64,000 nucleotides of DNA, taken from Alviniconcha marisindica (Eukaryota; Mollusca; Gastropoda; Provannidae). The stretch spans positions 781,001-845,000 of the forward strand of contig JABMCL010000767.1 of the NCBI GenBank assembly GCA_018857735.1, in the 5' to 3' direction. Positions 23,758-38,900 of this stretch are shown here, in pieces; the first letter of the stretch is position 1; each line of letters starts with the position of its first letter. The translations under genes were made by a program, and so were the position numbers. Under the pieces are notes generated by a model. That model did not search any database and was not told the origin of the DNA. It saw only the letters and a list, made by a program, of their open reading frames with translations.

Positions 23758-26700
23758 CTGCACACGCAAAGCATGCTGGGTCTGGCACTGGTCTGATGGA
23801 AGTCTGGTCATTGTTACACGGGTCTGATAAATATTCACTACGTCTGACCCATATTACGTGGGTTTATGCAAATGTGATAGCTCATAGCCCTGACAAAGGT
23901 CTAAGTGTGGTATATGCAGAAGCAGTACACAATGGGTCTGAGTGGGTTACCGCCAAATAAAAAACAGTCTGTGTAAGTTTATTGTAGCCAGCAAGTCTTG
24001 ACGAGCACACAATGAGTCTGAGTGACCTAATAAAAAACAGTGTGTAAGTTTACTGTAGCCAGCAAGTCTTGACAAGCACACAATGAGTCTGAGTGACCTA
24101 ATAAAAAACAGTCTGTGTAAGTTTACTGTAGCCAGCAAGTCTTGACGAGCACACAATGGGTCTGAGTGACCAAATAAAAAACACTCTGTGTAAGTTTACT
24201 GTAGCCAGCAAGTCTTGACGAGCACACAATGGGTCTGAGTGACCAAATAAAAAACAGTCTGTGTAAGTTTATTGTAGCCAGCAAGTCTTGGCGAGCACAC
24301 AATGGGTCTGAGTGACCAAATAAAAAACAGTCTGTGTAAGTTTATTGTAGCCAGCAAGTCTTGACGAGCACCAAGACTGACTGCTCAGTGTGCACTGGTT
24401 TAACAAAACAGCACCAAGCAGAAAGACTGCCAAGTATGTATGACAGCTGCTTGGGCATAACACAGCATGTGTAGAATCATAAAAATTATTGCAAAATACA
24501 CAAAAGCACACACACAAACATGGACATACACACACATGCAGAATCACACATAAACACAAACATGGACATACACACACATGCAGAATCACACATAAACACA
24601 CACGCACAGACAGAATCGCCCACAAACACAGAAGCACACACAACACGTACAAATTAAATGGTTAGTACTGTGCTTGTGTAGCGGTGTAAGCTGAACGCTT
24701 TGTAGGACTGTCATGATTATGCATGTACTGAAGGCCTTATTGGAAGGTTAGGTGCTCCATATTGTCACGACTATTATTATTAATTATTACTTGGTAATCA
24801 GCAACTTGGCCACTTCATTATGTTGAATGCCCAGTCAACCACATAGGCCAAAAAGAAAAGAGGAAACATTTCACCAGATCACAAACAGCTGTTACTCACT
24901 GTTCATAATGCAGGCACTATTCCATCCTCCTTTCCCCATCACCTGTCACCCCTAGCCCCCATACCTGTCCCCTCCCTCTCCCCCCTCATCACCACCCCCT
25001 CACCTGTCCCCTCTCATCACTACCCCCACTCCCTCTCGTCACCCCTCCCCCTCTCCTGTCACCACCCCTCTCTCTCGTCACCCTCCCCCCCTCCTGTCAC
25101 CGTCCCTCTCTCTTGTCACCCTCCCCCTCTCCTGTCACCATCCCTCTTGTCACCCCTCCCCCTCTCTCTTGTCACCCCTCCCCCTCCTGTCACTGCCCCT
25201 CTCTCTTGTCACCCCTCCCCTCTCCTGTCACCCTCCCCTCTCCTGTCACCGTCCCTCTCTCTTGTCACCCCTCCCCCTCTCCTGTCACCGTCCCTCTCTC
25301 TTGTCACCCCTCCCCCTCTCCTGTCACCCTCCCCTCTACTGTCACCATCCCTCTCTTGTCACCCCTCCCCTCTCTTTTCACCCCTCCCCCTCTCCTGTCA
25401 CCTCCCCCTCTCCTGTCACGTCCCTCTCTTGTCACCCCTCCCCCTCTCCTGTCACCATCCCTCTTGTCACCTTCCCCTCTCCTGTCACCTCCCCTGTCTC
25501 ACCCTCCCCTCTCCTGTCACCGTCCCTCTCTCATCACCCCTCCCCCTCTCCTGTCACCGTCCCTCTTGTCACCCCTCCCTCATTACCCTCCCAATCTCCT
25601 GTCACCACCCCTGTCACCCCTTCTCTCACCTCCCATGACCCTTCCCCCTCATTTCACTCCCCTCTCCGTCACCCTTCCCCCTCATTTCACTCCCCTCTCC
25701 TGTCACCCAGCCCCCTCATTCCACTCCCATCTCCTGTCACCCATCCCCCTGATTCCACTCCCCTCTCCTGTCACCCATCCCCCTGATTCCACTCCCCTCT
25801 CCTGTCACCCATCCCCCTGATTCCACTCCCCTCTCCTGTCACCCATTCCTCCTCTTTCTTCCCCACCAGGCCCTGGTCCACCATTTACCATTCCGAGCTC
25901 TGTCGTTCTAGATTCCCTGTACAGGGACCTCGACGTCCGCATCCATGCTACACCATCGCAGGCCTGCACCGAACACAACTGATACTAACAACGTAGCGAA
26001 TGCAAGCAAGCACATTTCCAAAAGAAGTGAGTGTGTAGCATAGTGAACTGACCTGCCAGGCAACACCCATCTTGGCGATTTCACGACCGGACAGCCCCTC
26101 TGTCATGGCAGCAATCTCCTGACACTTGGCTCCGTAGTCAAACTGACCCAGTTTCAGACGTCTGCAAAAAAACAGCATTGTGTGAACATTGCAGCATCAC
26201 TTTTACCAAATCTACAGGGCTGTGGGACACTGTGTGAACACTACAACACCAGTTCTACCACGTTCACAGGGCTGTGGGACAGTGTGTGAACACTACACCA
26301 CCAGTTCTACCACATTCACAGGGCTGTGGGACAGCGTGTGAACACTACAACACCAGTTCTACCACGTTCACAGGGCTGTGGGACAAAGTGTGAACACTAC
26401 ACCAGTTCTACCACATTCACAGGGATGTGGGACAAAGTGTGAACACAACAGATGGCAGATAGATACACATGGTGTGTATCTATCTGCACCTCCCCCCCCC
26501 CCCCCCCAACATCAGCACATGTGTATCTCTCTGACACCCCCACCCCCCACGTGTGTATCTATCTGCACCTCCCCCCCTCCACATCAGCACACTGTATCTC
26601 TCTACCATGCCCCCCCCCCCTCCATCAGCACACTGTATCTGCCATGCCCCCCCCCCCCACCCCATCAGCACACTGTATCTATCTGCTATGCCCCCACCCC

Positions 26701-26930
26701 ACGTCAGGACATGGTATGTATCTGCCATGCCTCACCTACATCAGGTCATGGTGTGTATCTGTCTGCTATGCAACCTCCCCACCCCCAGCAGGACGTGGTG
26801 CGTATCTATCTGCCATGCAGTGACACAACACTGAAAGAGACTGGCACACAGACCAAGCTGTTTCTCAGCGTGGCTGGCTGAGGGGTGGAGATGCTGCATG
26901 CTGCACCCTCTCTCCTCTTCACCATGCAGG

Positions 26931-26961
<31 letters not shown>

Positions 26962-29900
26962 CTACACACACACACACACACACACTGACCCTTTCCCCTG
27001 AGTGGCTGGCTGAAGGACGTATTTCTCAAAGTACTGCCGCACCATGCGTTCCCTCTCCTCCAGACCTGGGGGATCAAACTCCACCATCTCGTCAATGCGG
27101 TCATTGATGGCCCAGTCAAACTGCTCAGGCTGGTTACTGGCAAGCACCAGCATGAACCTGCAAACACACAGCAGTGGTCCCATCTGACACACACACACAG
27201 CAGTGGTCCCATCTGACACACACACACACACACAGAGCAGTGGTCCCATCTGACACACACACATACACAGAGCAGTGGTCCCATCTGACACACACACACA
27301 TACACAGAGCAGTGGTCCCATCTGACACACACACACATACACAGAGCAGTGGTCCCATCTGACACACACACACATACACAGAGCAGTGGTCCCATCTCAC
27401 ACACACACACACATACACAGAGCAGTGGTCTCATCTGACACACACACATACATAGAGCAGTGGTCCCATCTGACACACACACACATACACAGAGCAGTGG
27501 TCTCTGACAACACAAAATTACAACATTGTCTCTCTGGCAACACACACACACACACACGACACAGACAACACAAAAATACAACACTGTCCTCTCTGGCAAC
27601 ACACACACATACAACACAACACTGTACTCTTTGACAACACATACACACACAAATATGACACAGACAACACATAAATATAACAACATCCTCTCTGACAACT
27701 CGCACACACATATGACACACTCACTCACAGTCACAGAGAAGTGATTGTTATTCTGACGCATTCTACCAACACAGTCTATTAAACATATTGTCAGTGTACT
27801 GCACAGCAGACTGGTGCTCACTTTTGTGACTGTTCCCCCGTCCGGTAGAGGAAGGCATTCAGTGTGGCTCGCATGTCTTCACTAATCACCTCCTGCACAA
27901 AAAACAACAGTGATTGTTAGTATTGATCTAGCAAGACCATTCTAACTACACACACACACACCCATGCCAGCCCGTGGCATCGTTTTCCAAAAACAACAGT
28001 GATAATTAGTATTGATACAGCAAGACCATTCTAACTACACACACACATCCCTGCCAGCCCGTGGCATCATTTTCCATAAACAACAGTGATAATTAGTATT
28101 GATACAGCAAGACCATTCTAACTACACACACACACACCCATGCCAGCCCATGGCATCGTTTTCCAAAAACAATAATAAGGAATTTATAGACACTTTCAGC
28201 AACCTGAAGCGCTTTACAACTTAATTAATTAAAGAAAAACATGCAACACATAAATACACAAAAATCAAGGTCACAAAAATCCACTAGTAACTCACCTTAC
28301 TCCTCTTGCGTAGAAAGGCATCAGCTTCGTCCACAAACAGCAACACTCTGCAACAGTCAGCTGCAGGTCAACAGATTACAACCTCCAACAAAACGCAGGG
28401 GTCAACACACATCCGACAAAACGCAGGGGTCAATGAGCATCCAACAAAATGCAGGGGTCAATGAACATATGACAAAACACAGGGGTCAGTCAGTAAGCAA
28501 TTTGTGTTTTATGCACTGTCAACCAGTACAGTTATACCAGGGTGACCACAGGGGTCAAAGAACATCTAACAAAACACAGGGGTCAAAGGACATCTGACAA
28601 AACACAGGGGTCAAAGAACATCTGACAAAATTATAAAAGGTTGAGAAACACCAGAGGAACACACAAAGGGAAAACAAAGAAATGAAGAAACAAACACACA
28701 CATAAACAAATCTTATTCCAATGTCTGTTGTGCCTGGAAAGAGGTCTCGTCTTGTGCGTTTAAGTATGTCTCTGCAGCTTGGTGGGTGGTATAACACACT
28801 CCAGCAAGGCGCTTCTTCACGTCTGGCACCAGCTGGAAGCCTGATGGTGGGTATCCTACGGTGGGTATGACCAAGAAGCTCAAAGCCACAGTTGTCAATT
28901 GTTGTCATGGCAACAGCTGACTACCGTCTGGCCAATAACCGTTGATAAAGTATCTCCCTGCACCACCCCCATGGCCAACACACCATCACCACTACCATGA
29001 CGACAACCACCACAATTAATCACACTGTTATGACCCGGGTGGCAATGCCAGAAGAAATGCTTACCCTCTTCGACTGGTCTGCGCCCAGTCAAAGACTTTG
29101 TGCATGGCCGTCACGCCCTCCTTCCCCATGGGGGCCACGTCCCCGCCGGTCATGATGGCGTAGTCCATCCCTGAGTGACGCGCTAAACTCTGCAACAACA
29201 CACCAACATCCCTGAGTGTCACACAACAACATTCCTGAGTGTCATGCAACAACGTCCCCCCAGTCATGATGGCGTAGTCCATCCCTGAGTGACGCGCTAA
29301 ACTCTGCAACAACACACCAACATCCCTGAGTGTCACACAACAACGTCCCCCCGGTCATGATGGTGTAGTCCATCCCTGAGTGACGCGCTAAACTCTGCAA
29401 CAGCACACCAACATCCCTGAGTGTCACACAACAACATTCCTGAATGACATGCTAAACTCTGCAACAACATACCAACATCCCTGAGTGATGTGCTCAACTC
29501 TGCAACAACACACCAACATCCCTGAGTGTCACACAACATCACTGAGTGACATGCTAAACTCCACAACAACATCCCTGAGTGTCACACAACATCACTGAGT
29601 GACATGCTAAACTCTGCAACAACACAGCAACATCCCTGAGTGTCACACAACAACACAGCAACATTCCTGAGTGATGAGATAACAGCAACATCCCTGAGTG
29701 ATGCGCTAAACTCTGCAATAACACAGCAACATCCCTGCGTGACGTGCTAAACTCTGCAATAACACAGCAACATCCCTGCGTGACGTGCTAACATCAACAT
29801 CTCTGAGTGACATGTTAAACTCTACAACAACACAACATCCCTGAGTGATGTGCTAACATCAACATCCCTGAGTGACATGCCAAACTCTGAAACAACACAG

Positions 29901-32900
29901 CAACCTCCCTGAGTGATGTGCTAAACTTGGAAACATCCCTGAGTGACGTGTCAAACTCTACAACAACACAACATCCCTGAGTGACATGCCAAACTCTGAA
30001 ACAACACAGCAACCTCCCTGAGCGATGTGCTAAACTTGGAAACATCCCTGAGTGATAGGTTAAAATCTGCAACAAAACAGCAACATCCCTCAGTGACAAG
30101 CCAAACTCTGCAACATGATACCATACATGCCAACCTCTGCAACAAACACAGCAACATCCCTGAGAGACACACATCTGTAACAACACAGCAACATCCCTAA
30201 GATACATCACATGCAACAACACAGCAACATCCCTGAGAGTCACACAACATCTGTAACAACATAGCAAAATCCCTGAGACACATAACATCTGTAACAACAC
30301 AGCAACATCCCTGAGTGACATCACAAGCAACATCAGTAACATCCCTGAGTGACACGCAACATCAGTAACAACACAGCAACATCCCTGAGTGATGTGATGA
30401 GCTAAACTCTCCAACAACACAGCAAGTTCCTTCAGTGACAAGCTAAACTCTGCAATAACTTAGCAATATCCTGAGAGGCATGCCAAACTCTAACTACTCA
30501 GCAACATTCCTTAGTGACAAGGCAAACTCTGCAGCAGGACAGCCACAACCCTGAGTGACACGGTCTAATGTTCTTGTAAACTCTACAACAGGACAGCCAC
30601 AACCCTGACTGACACGGTCTAATGTTCTTGTAAACTCTGCAGCAGGACAGCCACAACCCTGACTGACACGGTCTAATGTTCTTGTAAACTCTGCAACAGG
30701 ACAGCCACAACCCTGACTGACACGGTCTAATGTTCTTGTAAACTCTGCAGCAGGACAGCCACAACCCTGACTGACACGGTCTAATGTTCTTGTAAACTCT
30801 GCAGCAGGACAGCCACAACCCTGACTGACACGGTCTAATGTTCTTGTAAACTCTGCAGCAGGACAGCCACAACCCTGACTGACACGGTCTAATGTTCTTG
30901 TAAACTCTACAACAGGACAGCCACAACCCTGAGTGACACGGTCTAATGTTCTTGTAAACTCTGCAACAGGACAGCAACATCCACAAGTGGTTTTGCCCTG
31001 ATATAACTGGCTTGGATGACTGAGTGTAAAAAACAAAGTTACTCACCCCGAGTGGCATCATAACGGCAGCTGTTCTGATGATTACATCATTTTATTGCCA
31101 TCTGTCAACATCACCAACTGTAGCAAACACCCACCTTGGCAAACATGGTCTTTCCTGTTCCTGGAGGTCCATACATCAAAATGTTTCTGTAGTAACCTTT
31201 GTTCTTCTTGGTGTGCCGTGTTGCTATGGCAACATCCCGTAGTCTCTCTTCCAGCTTTGGCTGCAACAAACACCCCGCGGATTGAAAACAACATCCAGTG
31301 GACTGGAAGCAACATCCAGTGGATTGAAAACAAGCTTCCAGTGGACTGTAAACAAATACCTCCAACGGACTGCCAAAACAAAATATATACATGTATATAA
31401 AAATTGGTTGATTGCAAAGGAAATGTGCAGCAGACTGAAGACAAATGTGCAGGAGATTGAAAGCAAACAGCCAGGAGATTGAAAGCAAACAGCCAGGAGA
31501 TTGAAAGCAAACATCCAGCAGACTGAAAACAAACATCCAGGAGATTGAAAGCAAACATCCAGGAGATTGAAAGCAAACAGCCAGGAGATTGAAAGGAAAG
31601 CAAACAGCCAGGAGATTGAAAGGAAAGCAAACAGCCAGGAGACTGAAAACAAACGTGCAGGAGATTGAAAGCAAACAGCCAGTACTTATGCTGAGTTCCA
31701 ACATTAACAGAGACTGCCCTTACGACATAGTGTAACAATTGTTCACAGCAGCAACATCACATTGTGGACAGCTGGCCACAGGAGTTTTACCCAGTCTCTG
31801 TGTGTGCAATGTGTCTGCTTGCCTCACTTGTACAGTGTGTGTGTGTGCGCATGTGAGTGTGCTGTGTGTGCACATGTTTATGCTTACCTAACTCATTAGC
31901 AAGCCTTTGTGGGGAGGTTGGCTATGCAATGTGAATTCCTGTGTGCTTGACAGGACACTGAAGTCCAATTGCCGACAAGTTCTGATCTTTGAGAAATAAT
32001 TCATCAAACTTGGGCCTCCTACAATGTTAGGTTTTGCTCTGTGTGCAGAGTTCTTGTCAGTAAGCAAAACATGCAAAACCATTCCAGGCTTAAATGAGGG
32101 AATCACTGACAGGAATTATTACTGACAACTAGGGAATCATTATTGACAGCTAGGGAATCATTACTGACAACTAGGGAATCATTATTGACAGCTAGGGAAT
32201 CATTGACAGTAATCATTACTGACAGCTAGGGAATCATTGTCAGGAATCATTACTGACAACTAGGGAATCATTGTTGATATCTGACAGGAATATTTATTGA
32301 CTATGGAATCACTGACAGGAATCATTACTGACAACTAGGGAATCATTACTGACACTAGGGAATCATTACTGACAACTAGGGAATCAATGACAGGAATCAT
32401 CACTGACAACTACTAATCAGTGACAACTATGGAATCATTGTCAGGAATCATTATTGACAATTAGGGAATTGTTACTGACAACTGGGGAATCAGTGACAAG
32501 GGAATCACTCACAATGAGGGAATCACTCACAACGCATCACTGACAATGAGGGAATTGCTGACAACGAGGGAATCATTGACAACATGGGAATCACTGACAG
32601 TGAGGGAATCACTGACAGCAAGGGAATCACTGACAGCAAAGGAATCACTGACAATGAGTAAATCATTATTGGTAAGTAGGAAATCATTGTCAACATTGTA
32701 ATAACTGACAGCTCCAATTTCTCAGCAAATATTCTCAGCCCAAAGTATTCAGCTAGAGGACTGACTCGGAAATAAAATACTTACCTTGAATACAGAAACT
32801 AACCTTATTCAGTATAAACACTGACTCCATAAAAAGGCAAATACAAATACTGGTCCTGAGTACAAAAACCAACCTTATTTAGTATAAACACTGACTCCAT

Positions 32901-35900
32901 AAAAAGGCGGATCAAATACAAATACTGACTGGAGTACAAAAACTAACCTTATTTAGTATAAACACTGACTCCATAAAAAGGCAGATCAAATACAAATACT
33001 AACCTTGAGTACAATGCCCTGGAGGGCGTCCTCTGGCTTTAGCCGCATGTTTTTCACTGTCTGAAAACCGCAACACACACATACATGAACTGTACATCCC
33101 CCACCATCTCAAAACCACAACACACATATATATAGAAGTTGTATATCCTTCACTGTCTGAAAACCACAACATACACATACACAAGCTGTACATCCCATAC
33201 AGCCTGAAAACCGTCCTCCTTCACGGTTTGAAAACCACAACACACACATACATGAGCTATACATCCCTCACCATCTCAAAACCACAACACACACATATAT
33301 AGAAGCTGTATATCCTTCACTGTCTGAAAACCACAACATACACATACACAAGCTGTACATCCCATACAGCCTGAAAACCGTCTTCCTTCACTGTCTGAAA
33401 ACCACAACACACACATACATGAGCTGTACAGCCCACACTGTCTGAAAACCAACACACACATACATGAGCTGTGCATTTCAACTTTAAACTTAGAACACCA
33501 CAAAACATACAGGAACTGTGCATTCTTCACTGTCTGAAAACTATAACACACACACACGCATAAGCTGTACATATTTAACTTTATGGTCAGAAAACCACAA
33601 CACATCATGCACACATGCATGAGCTGTACATCCCCACCTGTCTCAAAAACACAACACACACATACATGCGCTGTACATCCCCCACTGTCTCAAAACCACA
33701 ACACACACATACATGAGCTGTACATCCCCCACTGTCTCAAAACCACAACACACACATACATCAGCTGTCCTGTGTACAGCCCTCACTGTCTGAAAACACA
33801 CACACACACATACATGAGCTGTATCCCTCACTGTCTGAAAATGACACAATCTGACAAAGACAACTGTGAGTTGCATGGTCCTCACTGTGGGAAAACCCAC
33901 AAGACACCAGACGGAGATGCTGGCCAGCACTTAACATGCAGTCTACATCTGCCGGCGACTCCTCCACTGGTGCTGACGCACTCTGCTGCGCGCCAGACGC
34001 CAGCCTGGGAACGACACCTCCAGTCTCCGCAGCACGACGAAACACAGCCACCACAACCGTTTGCTTTTAGCAAATCGCACCAAGAGAAGCAAATGCTGAA
34101 GTGACTCGCATCCCCTGCACAGGGTGCTGTGAAGCAACACTGCATAAAACCGACAAGAAACTGCATAAAACCGACAAGCTGTCCAGCATGTACACTTACT
34201 TTGATGGGGTGTTTCAGAGCCTCCAGTGCAGTGAAGCGTGAAGTGTCTCGAACCAGGGAAGGTTTACCCAGGCGTGACTCAACATACTTGGCACCCACCC
34301 CAATGCCATACTTGGCTGCATACACCCCAGCCGCCACCATTGTCAGACCCAGTGCCTGCACGTTATAACATCACAGTCATATAGCCACCACTGTCAGACC
34401 CAGTGCCTGTACATAACACCAGTCATGTAGCCACCACTGTCAGACCCAGTGCCTGCACGTTATAACATCAGTCATATAGCCACCACTGTCAGACCCAGTG
34501 CCTGCACGTTATAACATCAGTCATATAGCCACCATTGTCAGACCCAGTGCCTGCACGTTATAACATCACAGTCATGTAGCCACCATTGTCAGACCCAGTG
34601 CCTGCATGTTATAACATCACAGTCATGTAGCCACCATTGTCAGACCCAGTGCCTGCACATTATAACATCACAGTCATATAGCCACCATTGTCAGACCCAG
34701 TGCCTGCACGTTATAACATCACAGTCATATAGCCACCACTGTCAGACCCAGCGCCTGCACATAACATCAGTCATGTACTGATGTAGCCACCATTGTCAGA
34801 CCCAGTGCCTGCACATAACATCACAGTCATGTAGCCACCATTGTCAGACCCAGTCCCTGCACATTATAACATCACAGTCATGTAGCCACCATTGTCAGAC
34901 CCAGTCCCTGCACATTATAACATCACAGTCATGTAGCCACCATTGTCACACCCAATGCCTGCACGTAACACCACAGTCATGTAGCCACCACTGTCAGACC
35001 CAGTGCCTGCACATAACACCACAGTCATGTAGCCACCATTGTCAGACCCAGTGCCTGTACATAACACCACAGTCATGTAGCCACCATTGTCAGACCCATT
35101 GCCTGCACATAACACCACAGTCATGTGGCCACCATTGTACTAAACGTACCAGATAAAGAGATAGATAACTGATTTGAATGCCCAGTCAACCATGATAAAA
35201 CACTGACCTGGGCCTAATTCAAAAGAAAAGAGCTGCCTCCCTTCTTTACTATGGTCACATTTGGTGTCAGTTTGAACAAAAAGATATTTCAGTAAAAAAG
35301 AAACTCCTTGCATACATTCTGATCAACAAAAAACAGTCACAACTAAATTTTATGATTATGCCTTAACTGTGGCAATCTGTAGAAGAATTGCTCCTAGTCT
35401 TCAATTCCTTTCCAATTAATGTGGGGTATATAACTGATTCATAAGCTGACAGCATGACACTTAAGTGAGTCATCTTGGCCCAGCAGCAAGGCTGGTAAGC
35501 AGAAGGACCTCAGTTCAATTCTGCGTTGGCTCTCCTCCGTCTTCAAAGGTTGTGATCTGTGGAGACGGTCTTGTGCCTTTGTCCCTCACACTTAATGACA
35601 CATTAGAATGGTTCCCCTCTTAAGGCAGGAGTCACTGTGGCGCCGACAGCGTAGGCACAGTCTCCCTCTTCCCTCACCTCTGGGTTCTAGTCCCGGCCAG
35701 TACCTCTTCACTGACAGCTTGGCATTCAGCACCAAGCAAGCAAAGCCACCAACGGTGTTCCCCACTCTGACAAAAAGCTGGCAGCCACGCAAGCTGGGGG
35801 GTAGCCATGTCCAGCTGAAGCCAACCTGTGCGCCTCTGCTTCTCTTGTGACTTCAGAAGAACAATTATGTGAATGTGGGAAATGTGTCCAACCAAATGCA

Positions 35901-38900
35901 TTCACTCAGTGTCAGTGTGCAAGTATGAGCAAAGATGTACTGACCAGTGGCAGGGGGCTAAGCAGTGTAAGTATGAATGATGATTGTACTGACTAGTTTG
36001 TAAGTGTGAACAAAGATGTACTGACCAGTGGCAGGGGGCTAAGCAGTGTAAGTATGAACGATGATTGTACCAACTAGTTTGTAAGTGTGAACAAAGATGT
36101 ACTGACCAGTGGCAGGGGGCTAAGCAGTGTAAGTATGAACGATGATTGTACCGACTAGTTTGTAAGTGTGAACAAAGATGTACTGACCAATGGCAGGGGG
36201 GGCAAGCAGTGTAAGTATGAACAAAGACTGTACGTTGCAGAACCACCATGGGGTTAATCTATGGGTTACCATCATGGGGTTAATCTATGGGTTACCACCA
36301 TGGGGTTAATCTATGGGTTACCGCCATGGGTGGTCACTCAGTGGAGGTCAATGTCACTGTATACCTAGAGTTGACACCTCTCCACACCATCACCAGCAGA
36401 AACAATGTCACTGTATACCTAGAGCTGACAACCTCTCCACACAATCACCAGCAGAAACAATGTCACTGTATACCTAGAGCTGACACAACCTCTCCACACC
36501 ATCACCAGCAGAAACAATGTCACTGTATACCTAGAGCTGACACAACCTCTCCACACCATCACCAGCAGAAACAGCAGCAAATGACACTCACTGTTGCTGT
36601 GACTTTGTCCCAGTCAGATATGAAAGCCTGGAAACCTGTTCCTAGTACTGAGCCAGCCGTTCTGAAACCCACAAATGGTAAAAATTACACCACATCTTCA
36701 ATGCAGCTGTAAGCAAAGTTTTCTCGTCTCACAAAGTCACATTCAAAATAATGAACTACAACTCTTGACGTTTTTCTTTTTCTTTTTCCAACTCACAAAG
36801 TCACATTCAAAATAATGAACTACAACTCTTGACGTTTTCTTTCTTTCCAACTCACAAAGTCACATTCAAAATAATGAACTACAACTCTTGACATTTCTTT
36901 TTTTCCAACTCACAAGTCACATGCGCCCATGAAAACGGTTCAAACAAATCAAAGTAAATAAAACATGCATGAATGTGCAACTCTTCCGCAACACACTCCC
37001 ATTTTACACCCCACACCACCAACATACCAACACACATTCACTCCAACCACATACATGCCACCACCATGTGTTCACATCACCAACACATATTCACACACAC
37101 ATACACACCATCAACATGACACCACCCACATACTTACATACCACCAACATGTGTTCACACCACCCACATACTTACATGCTACCAACATGTGTTCACACCA
37201 CCCACATATGTACATGCACCAACATGAACATTCACACCACCCATATGCACACCACTGAACACACTCAGGCCACATTCATACACACCACCAACATGCATTC
37301 ACACAACCCAGATACTTACCACCAACATGCATTCACACCACCCACATACTTACACACCATCAGCACTTTCACACCACCCACATACTTGCACACCACCAGC
37401 ACATATTCACACCACCCACATGCTTACACACCACCAGTACACATTCACACCACCCACATACTTACACACCACCAACATTCACACTACCCACATTTACAAA
37501 CCACCCACATACTTACACACCACCCACATACTTACAAACCACCAACACACATTCACACCACTTACATGCACACCACCAACACACATTCACACCAACCACA
37601 TATTTACACACTACCAACATGCATTCACACCACCTGTATGTGTACACACCAAGACACACTCAACCACTGACATACACACCACCAATACGCATTCACACCA
37701 ATGAACCATGTATTTACACACCCCACCAACATGACTATTCACACAACCCACACACAAACACCACCCACATATTTACACCCCACCAATACATGTTCACACC
37801 ACCCACACACATTCACACCACCAACATGAAATCACACTGCCCACATATTTACACACCACCAACATGAAATCACACTGCCCACATATTTACACACCACCAA
37901 CACACATTCACACCACTAACATGAAATCACACTGCCCACACATTTACACACCACCAACACACATTTACACCACTAACATGAAATCACACTGCCCACACAT
38001 TTACACACCACCAACACACATTCACACCACTAACATGAAATCACACTGCCCACACATTTACACACCACCAACACATATTCACACCACTAACATGAAATCA
38101 CACTGCCCACACATTTACACACCACCAACACACATTCACACCACTAACATGAAATCACACTGCCCACACATTTACACACCACCAACACACATTCACACCA
38201 CTAACATGAAATCACACTGCCCACACATTTACACACCACCAACACACATTCACACTGCCCACACATTCACACCCCAGACAGACCGCATAAACACAGAGGA
38301 CTCACTTGATGGACTCCAGGACAGTCTGTCTGTTCTCAGCAGCCTTCAATTTGATCTGTTCGCGAATGATGTCTTGGTTTTCTCGGTCGATCTTGGCCTT
38401 GCCCCGCAGCTCTGCCTCCACACGAGCCATCTCGTTCTTGTGACGTAACTCCGCCTCATGCTCCAGTGTTGCTGTCATCAAACAATTGGACAGTTACTTA
38501 ATGCGAACACTGGCCAGTCACTAGCTGTGCCTGCAGGCAAGATACCTTCTTCTTGCGACAAAACCCAGCCTCACAGTCACACTGTATTGTTGCCAACAGG
38601 AATAACTGGGCTGGTCATTCAGTGCGAACTTGGTCTGTCATTAGCTGTGCCTGCAGACAAGATACCTTCATCTGGTGGTGTCACTCTGCTTGAGCAGTAT
38701 CATGCTCTATTGTTGCCTGGAAACAAGACACCTTGGTCCGGTGACATCATTCTGCCGTATCATGCTCTATTGTTGCCTAGAAACAAGACACCTTGGTCCG
38801 GTGACATCATTCTGCCGTATCATGCTCTACGGTTGCCTGGAAACAAGACACCTTGGTCCGGTGACATCATTCTGCCGTATCATGCTCTACTGTTGCCTGG

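Noticed and set aside
25113..25820. Pro/Ser-rich frames in the pyrimidine tract
   Set aside because: All three + frames are open because the repeat lacks stops; low complexity inside an ATAD3 intron.
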